Positions 1 to 5,548 of a DNA stretch of 6,626 nucleotides are shown here, in pieces. The DNA comes from Blastococcus sp. Its GTDB lineage: Bacteria > Actinomycetota > Actinomycetes > Mycobacteriales > Geodermatophilaceae. A model generated the notes under the pieces. The model saw nothing but the letters and a program-made list of their open reading frames with translations, was not told the origin of the DNA and did not search any database. How positions within the stretch are numbered: position 1 is the stretch's first letter; each line of letters starts with the position of its first letter. Position numbers and translations under genes: made by a program. The DNA lies in NCBI GenBank assembly GCA_025963345.1, contig JAOPUS010000230.1, forward strand, positions 1-6,626, given 5' to 3'.

Positions 1-375
1 CTCCGGCTGGCCCGGCAGGCGACCAACGCGGCCGCGGTCGCCGCGCTGCTGGCCGGCTCGCCGGCGGTCACCGGCGTCCGGTGGCCGTGGCGGGTAGGTG
101 ACCCCTCCTTCGCGCTGGCCACCCGCCAGATGCTCCGGCCGAACGGCGTCGTGTCCGCCGAGCTGGCCGACGAGCTCGCCGTCGCGACCCTGCTCTCTCG
201 TACGCGGCTCTGGACCGCGGCCACCAGCTTCGGCGGTGTGCACAGCACGATCGACCGGCGCGCGCAGTGGGGCGGGGACGCCGTTGCTCCGGGCTTCGTC
301 CGGCTGTCGTGCGGCATCGAGGACACCGCCGACCTGGTGGCCGACCTAGCGGCCGGGCTCGCCGGCCTTCGCTGA
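1..375 (+). CDS. PLP-dependent Cys/Met-metabolism enzyme, C-terminal part (cystathionine gamma-lyase/synthase-like), 5' end outside window
   Basis: The reading frame is open from base 1 and ends at TGA 373-375, giving the last 124 residues. A full member of this fold-type I aminotransferase-like family is about 360-400 residues, so roughly the N-terminal two thirds, including the PLP-binding lysine, lies outside. The end of the fragment (residues 76-115) carries the family signature: SFGGVHST, then VRLSCGIED. The arginine of RLSxGxED (fragment residue 101) is the one that binds the substrate carboxylate in cystathionine lyases and synthases. The stretch between these motifs reads RRAQWGGDAVAPGF instead of the HPASMTH-type segment of the best known gamma-synthases, so this is a divergent actinobacterial subfamily. 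Lyase, synthase or another trans-sulfuration activity cannot be told apart here. The gene converges with the phosphatidyltransferase gene and overlaps its 3' end by 30 bp. Confidence 0.85.
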   Translation, partial: LRLARQATNAAAVAALLAGSPAVTGVRWPWRVGDPSFALATRQMLRPNGVVSAELADELAVATLLSRTRLWTAATSFGGVHSTIDRRAQWGGDAVAPGFVRLSCGIEDTADLVADLAAGLAGLR

Positions 376-1149
376 CTCCCGCCGGCGGCGGTGGGCACCC
401 CGCGCCGTCAGGTAGAAGCTGAGCCCCCAGTAGTAGCCGAGGTAGCCCAGCGACGCGGCGATGACGAGCGGATGCGGGTCGGGCTGCTGCACCAACAGGA
501 GCGCGTACGTGCCCAGCCACACGGCCGTCAGGGCGAGCGTGAGGCCCTGGAGGAACCGGGTGCGCGACGGGTAGACGTAGCGCACCGGCACGAACACGAG
601 GACCGAGAGGGCGAGCAGAGTGACGCCCACGGCGGTGCTGCCGATGTCGAGGACGATCACGTAGAACGCGACGATGTTCCAGTAGCTCGGGAAGCCCAGG
701 AAGAAGTGGTCGGAGGTCTTGGCGTCGACCCGGCAGAACTGGTAGCTGGAGGCGAGCAGCGGCAGTGCGGCCACGGCCCAGCCGAGCGGACCGTCGGGCA
801 GCCGGTCGGTGGTCCACAGCAGGACGATCGGCGCGAAGACGTAGGTCAGGTAGTCGACGATGTCGTCGAGGCGGGCGCCGTCGAACCAGGGGATCGTCTC
901 CTTCACCCGGAAGCGCCGGGCGAGCATCCCGTCGGTGCCGTCGATCACCAGCGTGGCCAGGCCCAGCCACAGGGCGGTCACGGCCTCGCCGTCGAACGCG
1001 GCGAGCACGATCAGCAGCGCGAGCACCGATCCGCTGGCCGTGTACAGGTGGACGGCGGCCCCGGCCAGCCGCAGACCGAGTGGGAAGGCCGAGGGGGCGG
1101 GCGTCTCCCCGGCCGCGGGGGCCGCGGGCGCGGCCGCGTTCTCGCGCAC
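346..1149 (-). CDS. pcs: CDP-alcohol phosphatidyltransferase, phosphatidylcholine synthase (Pcs) type
   Basis: Predicted integral membrane enzyme of 267 residues, in the size range of bacterial Pcs. Pcs transfers phosphatidate from CDP-diacylglycerol to choline. The CDP-alcohol phosphotransferase motif is complete: D73-G74, A77-R78, G91, D95 and D99. The gap of 12 residues between R78 and G91 and the sequence PWFDGARLDDIVDY are typical of the Pcs branch rather than of PgsA or PssA. A second Pcs-like block, FFLGFPSYWNIVAFY, is at residues 149-163. Several hydrophobic segments follow (about 40-52, 60-70, 100-112, 122-134, 157-190, 203-220, 229-248). The tail is basic (RRRR at 254-257). The start is GTG at 1149-1147. 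An in-frame TAG lies 10 codons upstream, no ATG, GTG or TTG lies between, and there is no good Shine-Dalgarno site, so translation may be leaderless. Substrate assignment is from motif similarity only; another CDP-alcohol transferase activity remains possible. Confidence 0.85.
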   Translation of the reverse strand: MRENAAAPAAPAAGETPAPSAFPLGLRLAGAAVHLYTASGSVLALLIVLAAFDGEAVTALWLGLATLVIDGTDGMLARRFRVKETIPWFDGARLDDIVDYLTYVFAPIVLLWTTDRLPDGPLGWAVAALPLLASSYQFCRVDAKTSDHFFLGFPSYWNIVAFYVIVLDIGSTAVGVTLLALSVLVFVPVRYVYPSRTRFLQGLTLALTAVWLGTYALLLVQQPDPHPLVIAASLGYLGYYWGLSFYLTARGAHRRRRESAKAGEPGR

Positions 1150-1212
1150 TCGCCAGAGGTTGCCACACCGCCTCCACTAGGGTCGCGGTGATGAGCCGGA
1201 ACGGGGCCCTGC
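1150..1212. promoter_or_regulatory. Divergent promoter region between pcs-like gene and ddl
   Basis: These 63 bp are the only space between two divergent starts, so both promoters should lie here or inside the genes. On the + strand TAGGGT at 1178-1183 fits the actinobacterial TANNNT -10 pattern; a start of transcription about seven bases on would fall near 1190. TTGCCA at 1160-1165 resembles a -35 box but is only 12 bp from that -10, which is too short, so it may be unrelated. On the minus strand CAACCT (1162-1157) lies seven bases before the GTG start of the pcs-like gene, the distance seen in leaderless actinobacterial genes. Both assignments are by eye and weak. Confidence 0.4.
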
Positions 1213-1220
1213 ATGGGTGA
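1191..1220 (+). CDS. Possible nine-codon leader ORF overlapping the ddl start
   Basis: ATG at 1191 opens a nine-codon frame (MSRNGALHG) that ends at TGA 1218-1220, inside the first codons of ddl, an 8-bp overlap. The ATG lies seven bases after the TAGGGT -10 candidate, so transcripts could begin at or next to this ATG and be read without a leader. Ribosomes ending there would be placed on the ddl ATG at 1213, which itself has only a weak Shine-Dalgarno site. Short leaderless ORFs upstream of genes are common in mycobacteria. There is no run of one amino acid that would suggest attenuation. Nothing proves that it is translated. Confidence 0.2.
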   Translation: MSRNGALHG

Positions 1221-2340
1221 CAAGGTGCGTGTCGCGGTCGTGTTCGGGGGCCGCAGCGCCGAGCACGCCATCTCCTGCGTGTCGGCCGGGAGCGTGATCG
1301 CAGCCCTGGATCCTGACCGCTACGAGGTCGTTCCCGTCGGCATCACGCCCGACGGTGGCTGGGTGCTGGCCGATCGCGATCAGCGCCTGGCGATCACCGA
1401 CGGCGCGCTGCCCGAGGTGACCGGTGGGACGGCGGTGTCCTTGGTCGGCGACCCGGCCGGGCGCGGGCTGGCCGTCCTGGACCCGGCCGCGGCGATCGGG
1501 CCGGCGCTGACCGAGGTCGACGTCGTCTTCCCTGTCCTGCACGGCGCCTACGGCGAGGACGGGACGATCCAGGGGCTGCTGGAGATGGCCGGGCTGCCCT
1601 ACGTGGGGTCCGGGGTGTTCGCCAGCGCGGCGTCCATGGACAAGGAGTTCACGAAGAAGCTCCTCGCGGCCGCCGGCCTGCCCCAGGGCGATCACGTGGT
1701 GCTCCGCGACGCCGACGGAGCGGTGTGCCCCGACCCCGCCGTCCTGGACGAGGCGGCGCGCGAGCGGCTGGGGCTCCCGGTCTTCGTGAAGCCGTCGCGG
1801 GCCGGGTCGAGCATCGGGATCACCAAGGTGACCGACTGGTCGCAGTTCCCCGAGGCGGTGGCGACGGCGGCGGCGGTCGACCCGAAGGTGATCGTGGAGG
1901 CGTCGGTCCCGGGGCGGGAGATCGAGTGCGGGGTGCTCGCGACGCGTGGTGCCGGACTGCCGGAAGCCAGCCTGCCCGCGGAGATCCGGCTGCGGCCCGG
2001 TGTCGACTGGTACGACTTCTCGGCGAAGTACCTCGACGACTCGGTGGACTTCGACGTCCCGGCCGACCTGACCGCGGAGCAGACCGCCGCCGTGCAGGAG
2101 GCCGCCCGCCGGGCCTACCTCGCCATGGACTGCCGCGGCCTCGCCCGGGTGGACTTCTTCCTCGCGACGGCGCCCGACGGCAGCGACCACCTGGTGATCA
2201 ACGAGGTCAACACGATGCCCGGCTTCACGCCGATCTCGATGTTCCCGCGGATGTGGGCGGCGAGTGGCGTGACCTACCCGGAGCTGGTCGACCGGTTGAT
2301 CGAGTCCGCGCTGGCCTCCGGCTCGCGGCCCGCTCGGTGA
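1213..2340 (+). CDS. ddl: D-alanine--D-alanine ligase
   Basis: Cytoplasmic ATP-grasp enzyme that joins two D-alanines, using ATP, into the dipeptide added to UDP-MurNAc-tripeptide by MurF. The protein has 375 residues, normal for actinobacterial Ddl. The N-terminal domain opens with VAVVFGGRSAEHAISCVSA (residues 7-25), followed by LHGAYGEDGTIQG (109-121). The ATP-grasp part has FVKPSRAGSSIGI (191-203), with ATP-contacting K193, and EASVPGREIECGV (229-241). The block YDFSAKY (267-273) fits the D-Ala-specific YDYxAKY type rather than the D-lactate ligases of vancomycin resistance. The metal-binding end is RVDFF (312-316) and INEVNTMPGFT (329-339). The start is fixed: an in-frame TGA lies at 1192-1194, and ATG 1213 is the first start codon after it. 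The stop TGA overlaps the GTG of the next gene (GTGA), implying translational coupling with the lipoprotein. Confidence 0.97.
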   Translation: MGDKVRVAVVFGGRSAEHAISCVSAGSVIAALDPDRYEVVPVGITPDGGWVLADRDQRLAITDGALPEVTGGTAVSLVGDPAGRGLAVLDPAAAIGPALTEVDVVFPVLHGAYGEDGTIQGLLEMAGLPYVGSGVFASAASMDKEFTKKLLAAAGLPQGDHVVLRDADGAVCPDPAVLDEAARERLGLPVFVKPSRAGSSIGITKVTDWSQFPEAVATAAAVDPKVIVEASVPGREIECGVLATRGAGLPEASLPAEIRLRPGVDWYDFSAKYLDDSVDFDVPADLTAEQTAAVQEAARRAYLAMDCRGLARVDFFLATAPDGSDHLVINEVNTMPGFTPISMFPRMWAASGVTYPELVDRLIESALASGSRPAR

Positions 2341-3011
2341 TCTCCGGGCGGTCGACCTCGAGGGTCCGGGCCGCCGTCCTTCTCGTCGTCCTGCCGTGCC
2401 TGGCCGCGACGGTCGGCTGCGCCCGCGCGGTCGACGGCGTCCCGGCAGCGGCGCCGCCCGAGGCGTTCCCGGACTCCGCCGACGACCTCGGGGCGCTCGT
2501 GGTCACCGAGGTGCCCTCGGGTCTGCCGCGCCTGCCCGACGAGGAGCTCGAGCCACCGGCGGGAGCGAAGGCCGTCGACGACATCGCCGACTACTCCGAC
2601 GACCCGGCCCGGGAGCTGGATGTGCTGGAGGGCTACGGCTACCGGCACGGCTGGGAGCGGTTCTGGGGGACCGGCTCCGGGCCGATGACCGGAGTCTTCG
2701 TGGACCAGTTCGCGTCCCGGGCCGGTGCGGGTGCCTACGCCGAGGACCTCGCGCGCAACGACGCCGAGCACTACGACGGCGTCCTGCACGACAACCCGCC
2801 GCAGCTGCCGGGCGGGTGCCGGATGCTGACCGTGGACAGTCCTGAGGCGGGGGCGGACGCGCAGGAAGCGCTGGGCGGACCGGCCGCGCTCGCCTGGTGC
2901 GGGCACGGGCCGTTCAGCGTCTCGGTCACCTCGGTGGCCGAGACGTTGGACGCGGCCGAGGAGGAGGTCCGGGCGGTCGTCGAGGAGCAGCTGGACCGGC
3001 TGCCCCGGTGA
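2337..3011 (+). CDS. Probable lipoprotein of unknown function, coupled to ddl
   Basis: The protein has 224 residues and I do not recognise its family with certainty. Residues 1-28 look like a lipoprotein signal peptide: arginines at 5, 9 and 11, a hydrophobic core (12-26), and ATVGC with C28 as the lipidation site. Low-complexity Pro/Ala-rich sequence follows. The rest looks like a soluble extracytoplasmic domain with a GYGYRHGWERFW block (99-110), a GVFVDQFAS segment (119-127), two further cysteines at 161 and 188 that could form a disulfide, and an acidic helix at the end (about 201-222). The GTG start overlaps the ddl stop as GTGA, and there is no good Shine-Dalgarno site, so it probably depends on ddl translation. 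An envelope role is inferred only from the signal peptide and this coupling. The gene ends 4 bp from the convergent DUF3515 gene. Confidence 0.8.
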   Translation: MISGRSTSRVRAAVLLVVLPCLAATVGCARAVDGVPAAAPPEAFPDSADDLGALVVTEVPSGLPRLPDEELEPPAGAKAVDDIADYSDDPARELDVLEGYGYRHGWERFWGTGSGPMTGVFVDQFASRAGAGAYAEDLARNDAEHYDGVLHDNPPQLPGGCRMLTVDSPEAGADAQEALGGPAALAWCGHGPFSVSVTSVAETLDAAEEEVRAVVEEQLDRLPR

Positions 3012-3027
3012 CCCGTCACGGACCGGG
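3004..3027. terminator. Possible bidirectional hairpin at the convergent gene ends
   Basis: CCCGGT at 3004-3009 pairs with ACCGGG at 3022-3027, a perfect 6-bp stem with a 12-base loop. Inside it GTGAC/GTCAC (3008-3019) is a second short palindrome containing both genes' TGA stops. There is no T-run on either side, so this would be an atypical actinobacterial terminator or chance in G+C-rich DNA. Confidence 0.25.
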
Positions 3028-3576
3028 TTCGGGCTCCCGGTAGGGGAGGGCCTGGGCGATCTGCGTGGTGAGGGCCGTGACCGGTGCGCTGTCGACCGAC
3101 GCCGGTAGCGAGACCTGCACGTACACGGGGCGGTCGACCGTCGTCCACACGGTCGTGTCGGGGTCGTCGGTGTCGACGTACCACTGGACGCCGTTGATCT
3201 GGATGGCGGAGACGCCGGCGACGTAGCCGGCCGGCCGGTCGACGCCGCACAGGAGCACGATCGCCGGGTCGCCCCACGCATAGGCGTACGGCGAGTCCGA
3301 CTGCACCCGGCGGGAGGGCTCGCCCGACAGTTCCAGGGGCAGGGTGCTCATCAGGGCCGGGCAGGAGGCGTCGGCCTCGGGCGTCACCGGGGGGACCTCG
3401 ACCGGGAGCACCGGGAGTTCCTCGCGGCCAGGCGGCGTGCTGCCCTCGATCTGGGCCGCGCTGCCGCCGGTGTCCCCGTTGCCGGCGCCGGATCCGCCGA
3501 CGACGTTGACCAGGACGGCGAGCGCGACGACCACCGGCACGAGGACGGCGGTCGCGATCAGGGCGATGCGTCGCAA
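3016..3576 (-). CDS. DUF3515 family membrane-anchored protein
   Basis: The function is unknown. The protein has 186 residues from a TTG start at 3576-3574. Residues 2-3 are arginines, and 4-26 form one transmembrane or uncleaved signal segment. A Gly/Ser- and Pro-rich linker (27-70) leads to the outside domain. The DUF3515 hallmarks are SCPALMSTLPLEL (71-83) and YAYAWGDPAIVLLCGVDRP (97-115). C72 and C110 are likely disulfide partners. VDRPVYVQVSLP (147-158) is also typical of the family. The family sits near ddl and thiL in many actinobacteria. An AGGA four bases before the TTG could serve as Shine-Dalgarno site. The same frame stays open upstream without ATG, GTG or TTG but contains CTG at 3651-3649. 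That start would add 25 acidic, proline-rich residues typical of family N-termini and would lie 10 bp after the RAM gene's stop. The 5' end is therefore uncertain; the family call is firm. Confidence 0.88.
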   Translation of the reverse strand: MRRIALIATAVLVPVVVALAVLVNVVGGSGAGNGDTGGSAAQIEGSTPPGREELPVLPVEVPPVTPEADASCPALMSTLPLELSGEPSRRVQSDSPYAYAWGDPAIVLLCGVDRPAGYVAGVSAIQINGVQWYVDTDDPDTTVWTTVDRPVYVQVSLPASVDSAPVTALTTQIAQALPYREPEPGP

Positions 3577-3661
3577 CGGGTCCTGGGGACGGTCGCTACT
3601 ACCGCCGTCTTCGGTCTCCGGGGCCGTGGGCCCGGGTGTGTCCTCGGTCAGGGTGCTGCGC

Positions 3662-3895
3662 TCAGATGTTGACGACGGGGCACGTCAACGTGCGGGTGAT
3701 GCCGTCGACGGACTGCACACGGGCGACGACGAGCCGGCCGAGCTCATCGACGCTCTCGGCCTCGGCGCGGACGATCACGTCGTAGGGGCCCGTGACGTCC
3801 TCGGCCTTGGTCACGCCGTCGATCTCGGCGATGGTCGAGGCGACCTGGGCTGCCTTGCCGACTTCTGTCTGGATGAGGATGTAGGCGTGGACCAC
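3662..3895 (-). CDS. Stand-alone Lrp/AsnC ligand-binding (RAM) domain protein
   Basis: The protein has 77 residues and consists only of the RAM (regulation of amino acid metabolism) domain of Lrp/AsnC regulators. The N-terminal DNA-binding helix-turn-helix is absent, so it is unlikely to bind DNA itself. The order fits the beta-alpha-beta-beta-alpha-beta fold: HAYILIQTEVG (3-13), a helix around 14-24, GVTKAEDVTGPYDVIVRAEA (27-46) with the conserved VTGxYDV turn, a helix around 48-62, and the closing GITRTLTCPVV strand (65-75). Such domains form dimers or larger rings that bind amino acids in the dimer interface; the ligand here is unknown. The start is GTG at 3895-3893 with GGAAAGG six bases upstream, a fair Shine-Dalgarno site. 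The DUF3515 gene follows on the same strand, probably co-transcribed. A longer frame upstream has no RAM homology and would run into thiL. Confidence 0.9.
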   Translation of the reverse strand: MVHAYILIQTEVGKAAQVASTIAEIDGVTKAEDVTGPYDVIVRAEAESVDELGRLVVARVQSVDGITRTLTCPVVNI

Positions 3896-3969
3896 GGGAG
3901 ACCTTTCCAGGGGCAACGCTGCCGGCCCGCCGGGTGGCGGACAGTTCGGCAACCTACCCCAGCGGCAGG
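3896..3969. promoter_or_regulatory. Divergent promoter region between RAM-domain gene and thiL
   Basis: This stretch lies between the GTG of the RAM gene and the preferred ATG of thiL. On the minus strand TAGGTT (3956-3951) fits the TANNNT -10 pattern and would give a leader of roughly 50 bases for the RAM gene. I see no convincing -35. For thiL the only -10-like hexamer is CAACCT (3950-3955), which is poor. G+C-rich self-complementary sequence lies around 3920-3938. I see no TPP riboswitch (THI box) here. Confidence 0.35.
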
Positions 3970-5019
3970 ATGGCGCAGGTGACTCGCCCCCGCCCCCTCG
4001 TTCCCCGCGGTGATCCGGCCGACAGCGTGCGCGTCGTCGGAGAGTTCGGCGTGATCGCCCGAGTGCTGGCCCAGGCCGGTTCCGCGCGGGCCGCGGAAGT
4101 GGGACCGGGGGACGACGCCGCCGTCCTGCGGACCTCCGACGGTCGGGTGGCGGCGAGCACCGACGTCCTCGTGGAGGGCCGGCACTTCCGGCGCGACTGG
4201 TCCTCGGCCGAGGACATCGGCCACAAGGCCGCCGCGGCCAACCTCGCGGACATCGCCGCAATGGGCGGGACGGCGACCGCGCTACTGGTGGGACTGGCCT
4301 GCCCGGCGAACACCCAGACGACCTGGCTCGAGGGCGTGGCCGCCGGGCTGGCTGCGGAGTGCGCGCCGCTCGGCGCCGCCGTCGTCGGTGGGGATCTCGT
4401 CGCGGCCGCCCCCGACAGCGCCGCTGTGGTGCTCTCCGTGACCGCGCTGGGCGATCTGGGTGGCCGAGCACCCGTGCTGCGGTCCGGCGCCCGTCCCGGG
4501 GACGTGGTGGCGCTGGCCGGCCGGCTGGGCTGGGCCGCCTGCGGTCTCGCCGTCCTGCGCCGGGGGTTCACCAGCCCGATCGCCGCGGTGGCGGCGCACC
4601 GCCGGCCGACCCCGCCGTACGCGGCCGGCCCGGCCGCCGCCGAGGCGGGGGCGACGGCGATGTGCGACGTCAGTGACGGGCTCCTCGCCGACGTGGGACA
4701 CCTCGCCGCCGACAGCCGCGTCGTCGTCGACCTGGACCGGGCTGCCCTCGAGCGCGCGTGCCTGGAGCCGCCGGGCCCCCTCCAGCAGGTGGGCGCGGCG
4801 CTCGGGGTGGATCCGCTGGCGTGGGTCCTGACGGGCGGGGAGGACCACGCTCTGGTGGCGACGTTCTCGCCGCGCGCGGTGCTGCCCGAGGGCTGGACGG
4901 TGATCGGCGAGGTCCGCAAGGGCGGGAGGAAGCCGGGAGTGCTCGTGAACGGCGAGCCGGCCGCGGACGTCGTCCGGGCCGTCGGAGCGGAGGGAGCCGG
5001 GCATGTCCACTTCGGCTGA
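3970..5019 (+). CDS. thiL: Thiamine-monophosphate kinase
   Basis: Phosphorylates thiamine monophosphate to thiamine diphosphate with ATP, the last step of the de novo cofactor pathway, in the cytoplasm. The protein has 349 residues from this start. The ThiL/PurM-type motifs appear in order: VGEFGVIARVL (23-33), GDDAAVL (47-53), STDVLVEGRHF (63-73), NLADIAAMGG (91-100), VGGDL (139-143), CDVSDGL (232-238) and LTGGEDHAL (287-295), ending in HFG. The acidic residues of GDDAA, STD and VSDG bind Mg-nucleotide in the family. GGEDHAL has His where GGEDYEL is usual, a mild change. ATG 3970 is preferred because it leaves 74 bp for two promoters. GTG 3934 would add 12 residues (MADSSATYPSGR) with no family motif and cannot be excluded. 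The 3' end overlaps the next gene by 17 bp. Confidence 0.95.
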   Translation: MAQVTRPRPLVPRGDPADSVRVVGEFGVIARVLAQAGSARAAEVGPGDDAAVLRTSDGRVAASTDVLVEGRHFRRDWSSAEDIGHKAAAANLADIAAMGGTATALLVGLACPANTQTTWLEGVAAGLAAECAPLGAAVVGGDLVAAAPDSAAVVLSVTALGDLGGRAPVLRSGARPGDVVALAGRLGWAACGLAVLRRGFTSPIAAVAAHRRPTPPYAAGPAAAEAGATAMCDVSDGLLADVGHLAADSRVVVDLDRAALERACLEPPGPLQQVGAALGVDPLAWVLTGGEDHALVATFSPRAVLPEGWTVIGEVRKGGRKPGVLVNGEPAADVVRAVGAEGAGHVHFG

Positions 5020-5548
5020 GCGACCCGTGGTCCTGCGCGACGGGACGCGGGCGAGTCTGCGACGGCTGCCCTACGACCACCCGGTGGCCCACTACCTCGT
5101 GGAGCAGGTGCAGCAGGAGTACGTCGAGCGCTACGGCGGGCGCGATGCCGCCGTCGTGGAGCCGGGGGAGTTCCTGCCGCCGCGGGGGGTCTTCCTCGTC
5201 GCCGAGGTGGACGGCGTCCCGGCCGGGTGCGGCGCGTGGCGGGCGCTGTCGCCGGGCGTCGCGGAGATCAAGCGCGTGTACGTCGAGCCGGGCTTCCGCC
5301 GCAAGGGGCTCGCCCAGGTGATCGTCGCGGCGCTGGAGGACGGCGCCGCGCGGGCGGGGCACGGCTCGGTCGTGCTGAACACCGGGCAGCAGCAGCCGGA
5401 GGCCCTGGCGCTCTACGCAGACCTGGCGTATCTACCGGTCAGCGGTTACGGGATCTACGCCTGTTCGCCCGACGCGGTGTTCCTGGGCAAGGAGCTCGCC
5501 ACGTCCGCTGAGGCCGAGCAGCAGGAGGGTTCGTCATGGGCGTCGTGA
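5003..5548 (+). CDS. GNAT family N-acetyltransferase
   Basis: The protein has 181 residues with one GNAT fold, predicted cytoplasmic, transferring an acetyl group from acetyl-CoA to an unknown amine. The middle strand VFLVAEVDGVPAGCGAWRAL (63-82) is followed by the acetyl-CoA motif A: EIKRVYVEPGFRRKGLAQVIV (88-108), in which R99xxG102xA104 is the pyrophosphate-binding R/QxxGxG/A loop. The C-terminal half has VVLNTGQQQPEALALYADLAY (123-143) and GYGIY (148-152), the usual motif B region. The start ATG 5003 lies inside the end of thiL, with GGAGGGAG (4989-4996) six bases before it, a strong Shine-Dalgarno site. Its own 3' end overlaps the kinase-like gene by 13 bp. The position suggests co-transcription with thiL, but nothing in the sequence says that the substrate is thiamine-related. 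Confidence 0.92.
   Translation: MSTSAERPVVLRDGTRASLRRLPYDHPVAHYLVEQVQQEYVERYGGRDAAVVEPGEFLPPRGVFLVAEVDGVPAGCGAWRALSPGVAEIKRVYVEPGFRRKGLAQVIVAALEDGAARAGHGSVVLNTGQQQPEALALYADLAYLPVSGYGIYACSPDAVFLGKELATSAEAEQQEGSSWAS

Noticed and set aside
68..1177. Long minus-strand reading frame of 369 codons overlapping the pcs-like gene
   Set aside because: Arg/Pro/Gly-rich translation without any motif, in another frame of a gene with a complete CDP-alcohol transferase signature. Typical open shadow frame in G+C-rich DNA.
1177..2190. Minus-strand frame of 337 codons opposite ddl
   Set aside because: Antisense to a fully conserved Ddl and of low-complexity His/Arg/Gly composition; no recognisable domain.
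1725..2336. Upstream extension of the lipoprotein frame into ddl
   Set aside because: The frame is open but out of phase with ddl and Arg/Gly-rich; the signal peptide begins right after GTG 2337, which overlaps the ddl stop.
2274..3281. Minus-strand frame of 335 codons across the lipoprotein and DUF3515 ends
   Set aside because: Overlaps two better-supported genes in other frames and has an Arg/Ser/Pro-rich translation without motifs.
3896..4471. Upstream extension of the RAM-domain frame to 269 codons
   Set aside because: The added part is Arg/Pro-rich, lies antisense to the N-terminal half of thiL, and carries no helix-turn-helix; GTG 3895 has its own Shine-Dalgarno site.
3954..4919. Minus-strand frame of 321 codons opposite thiL
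   Set aside because: Mirror frame of a gene with all ThiL motifs; Ser/Ala/Pro/Arg-rich and without domain signature.
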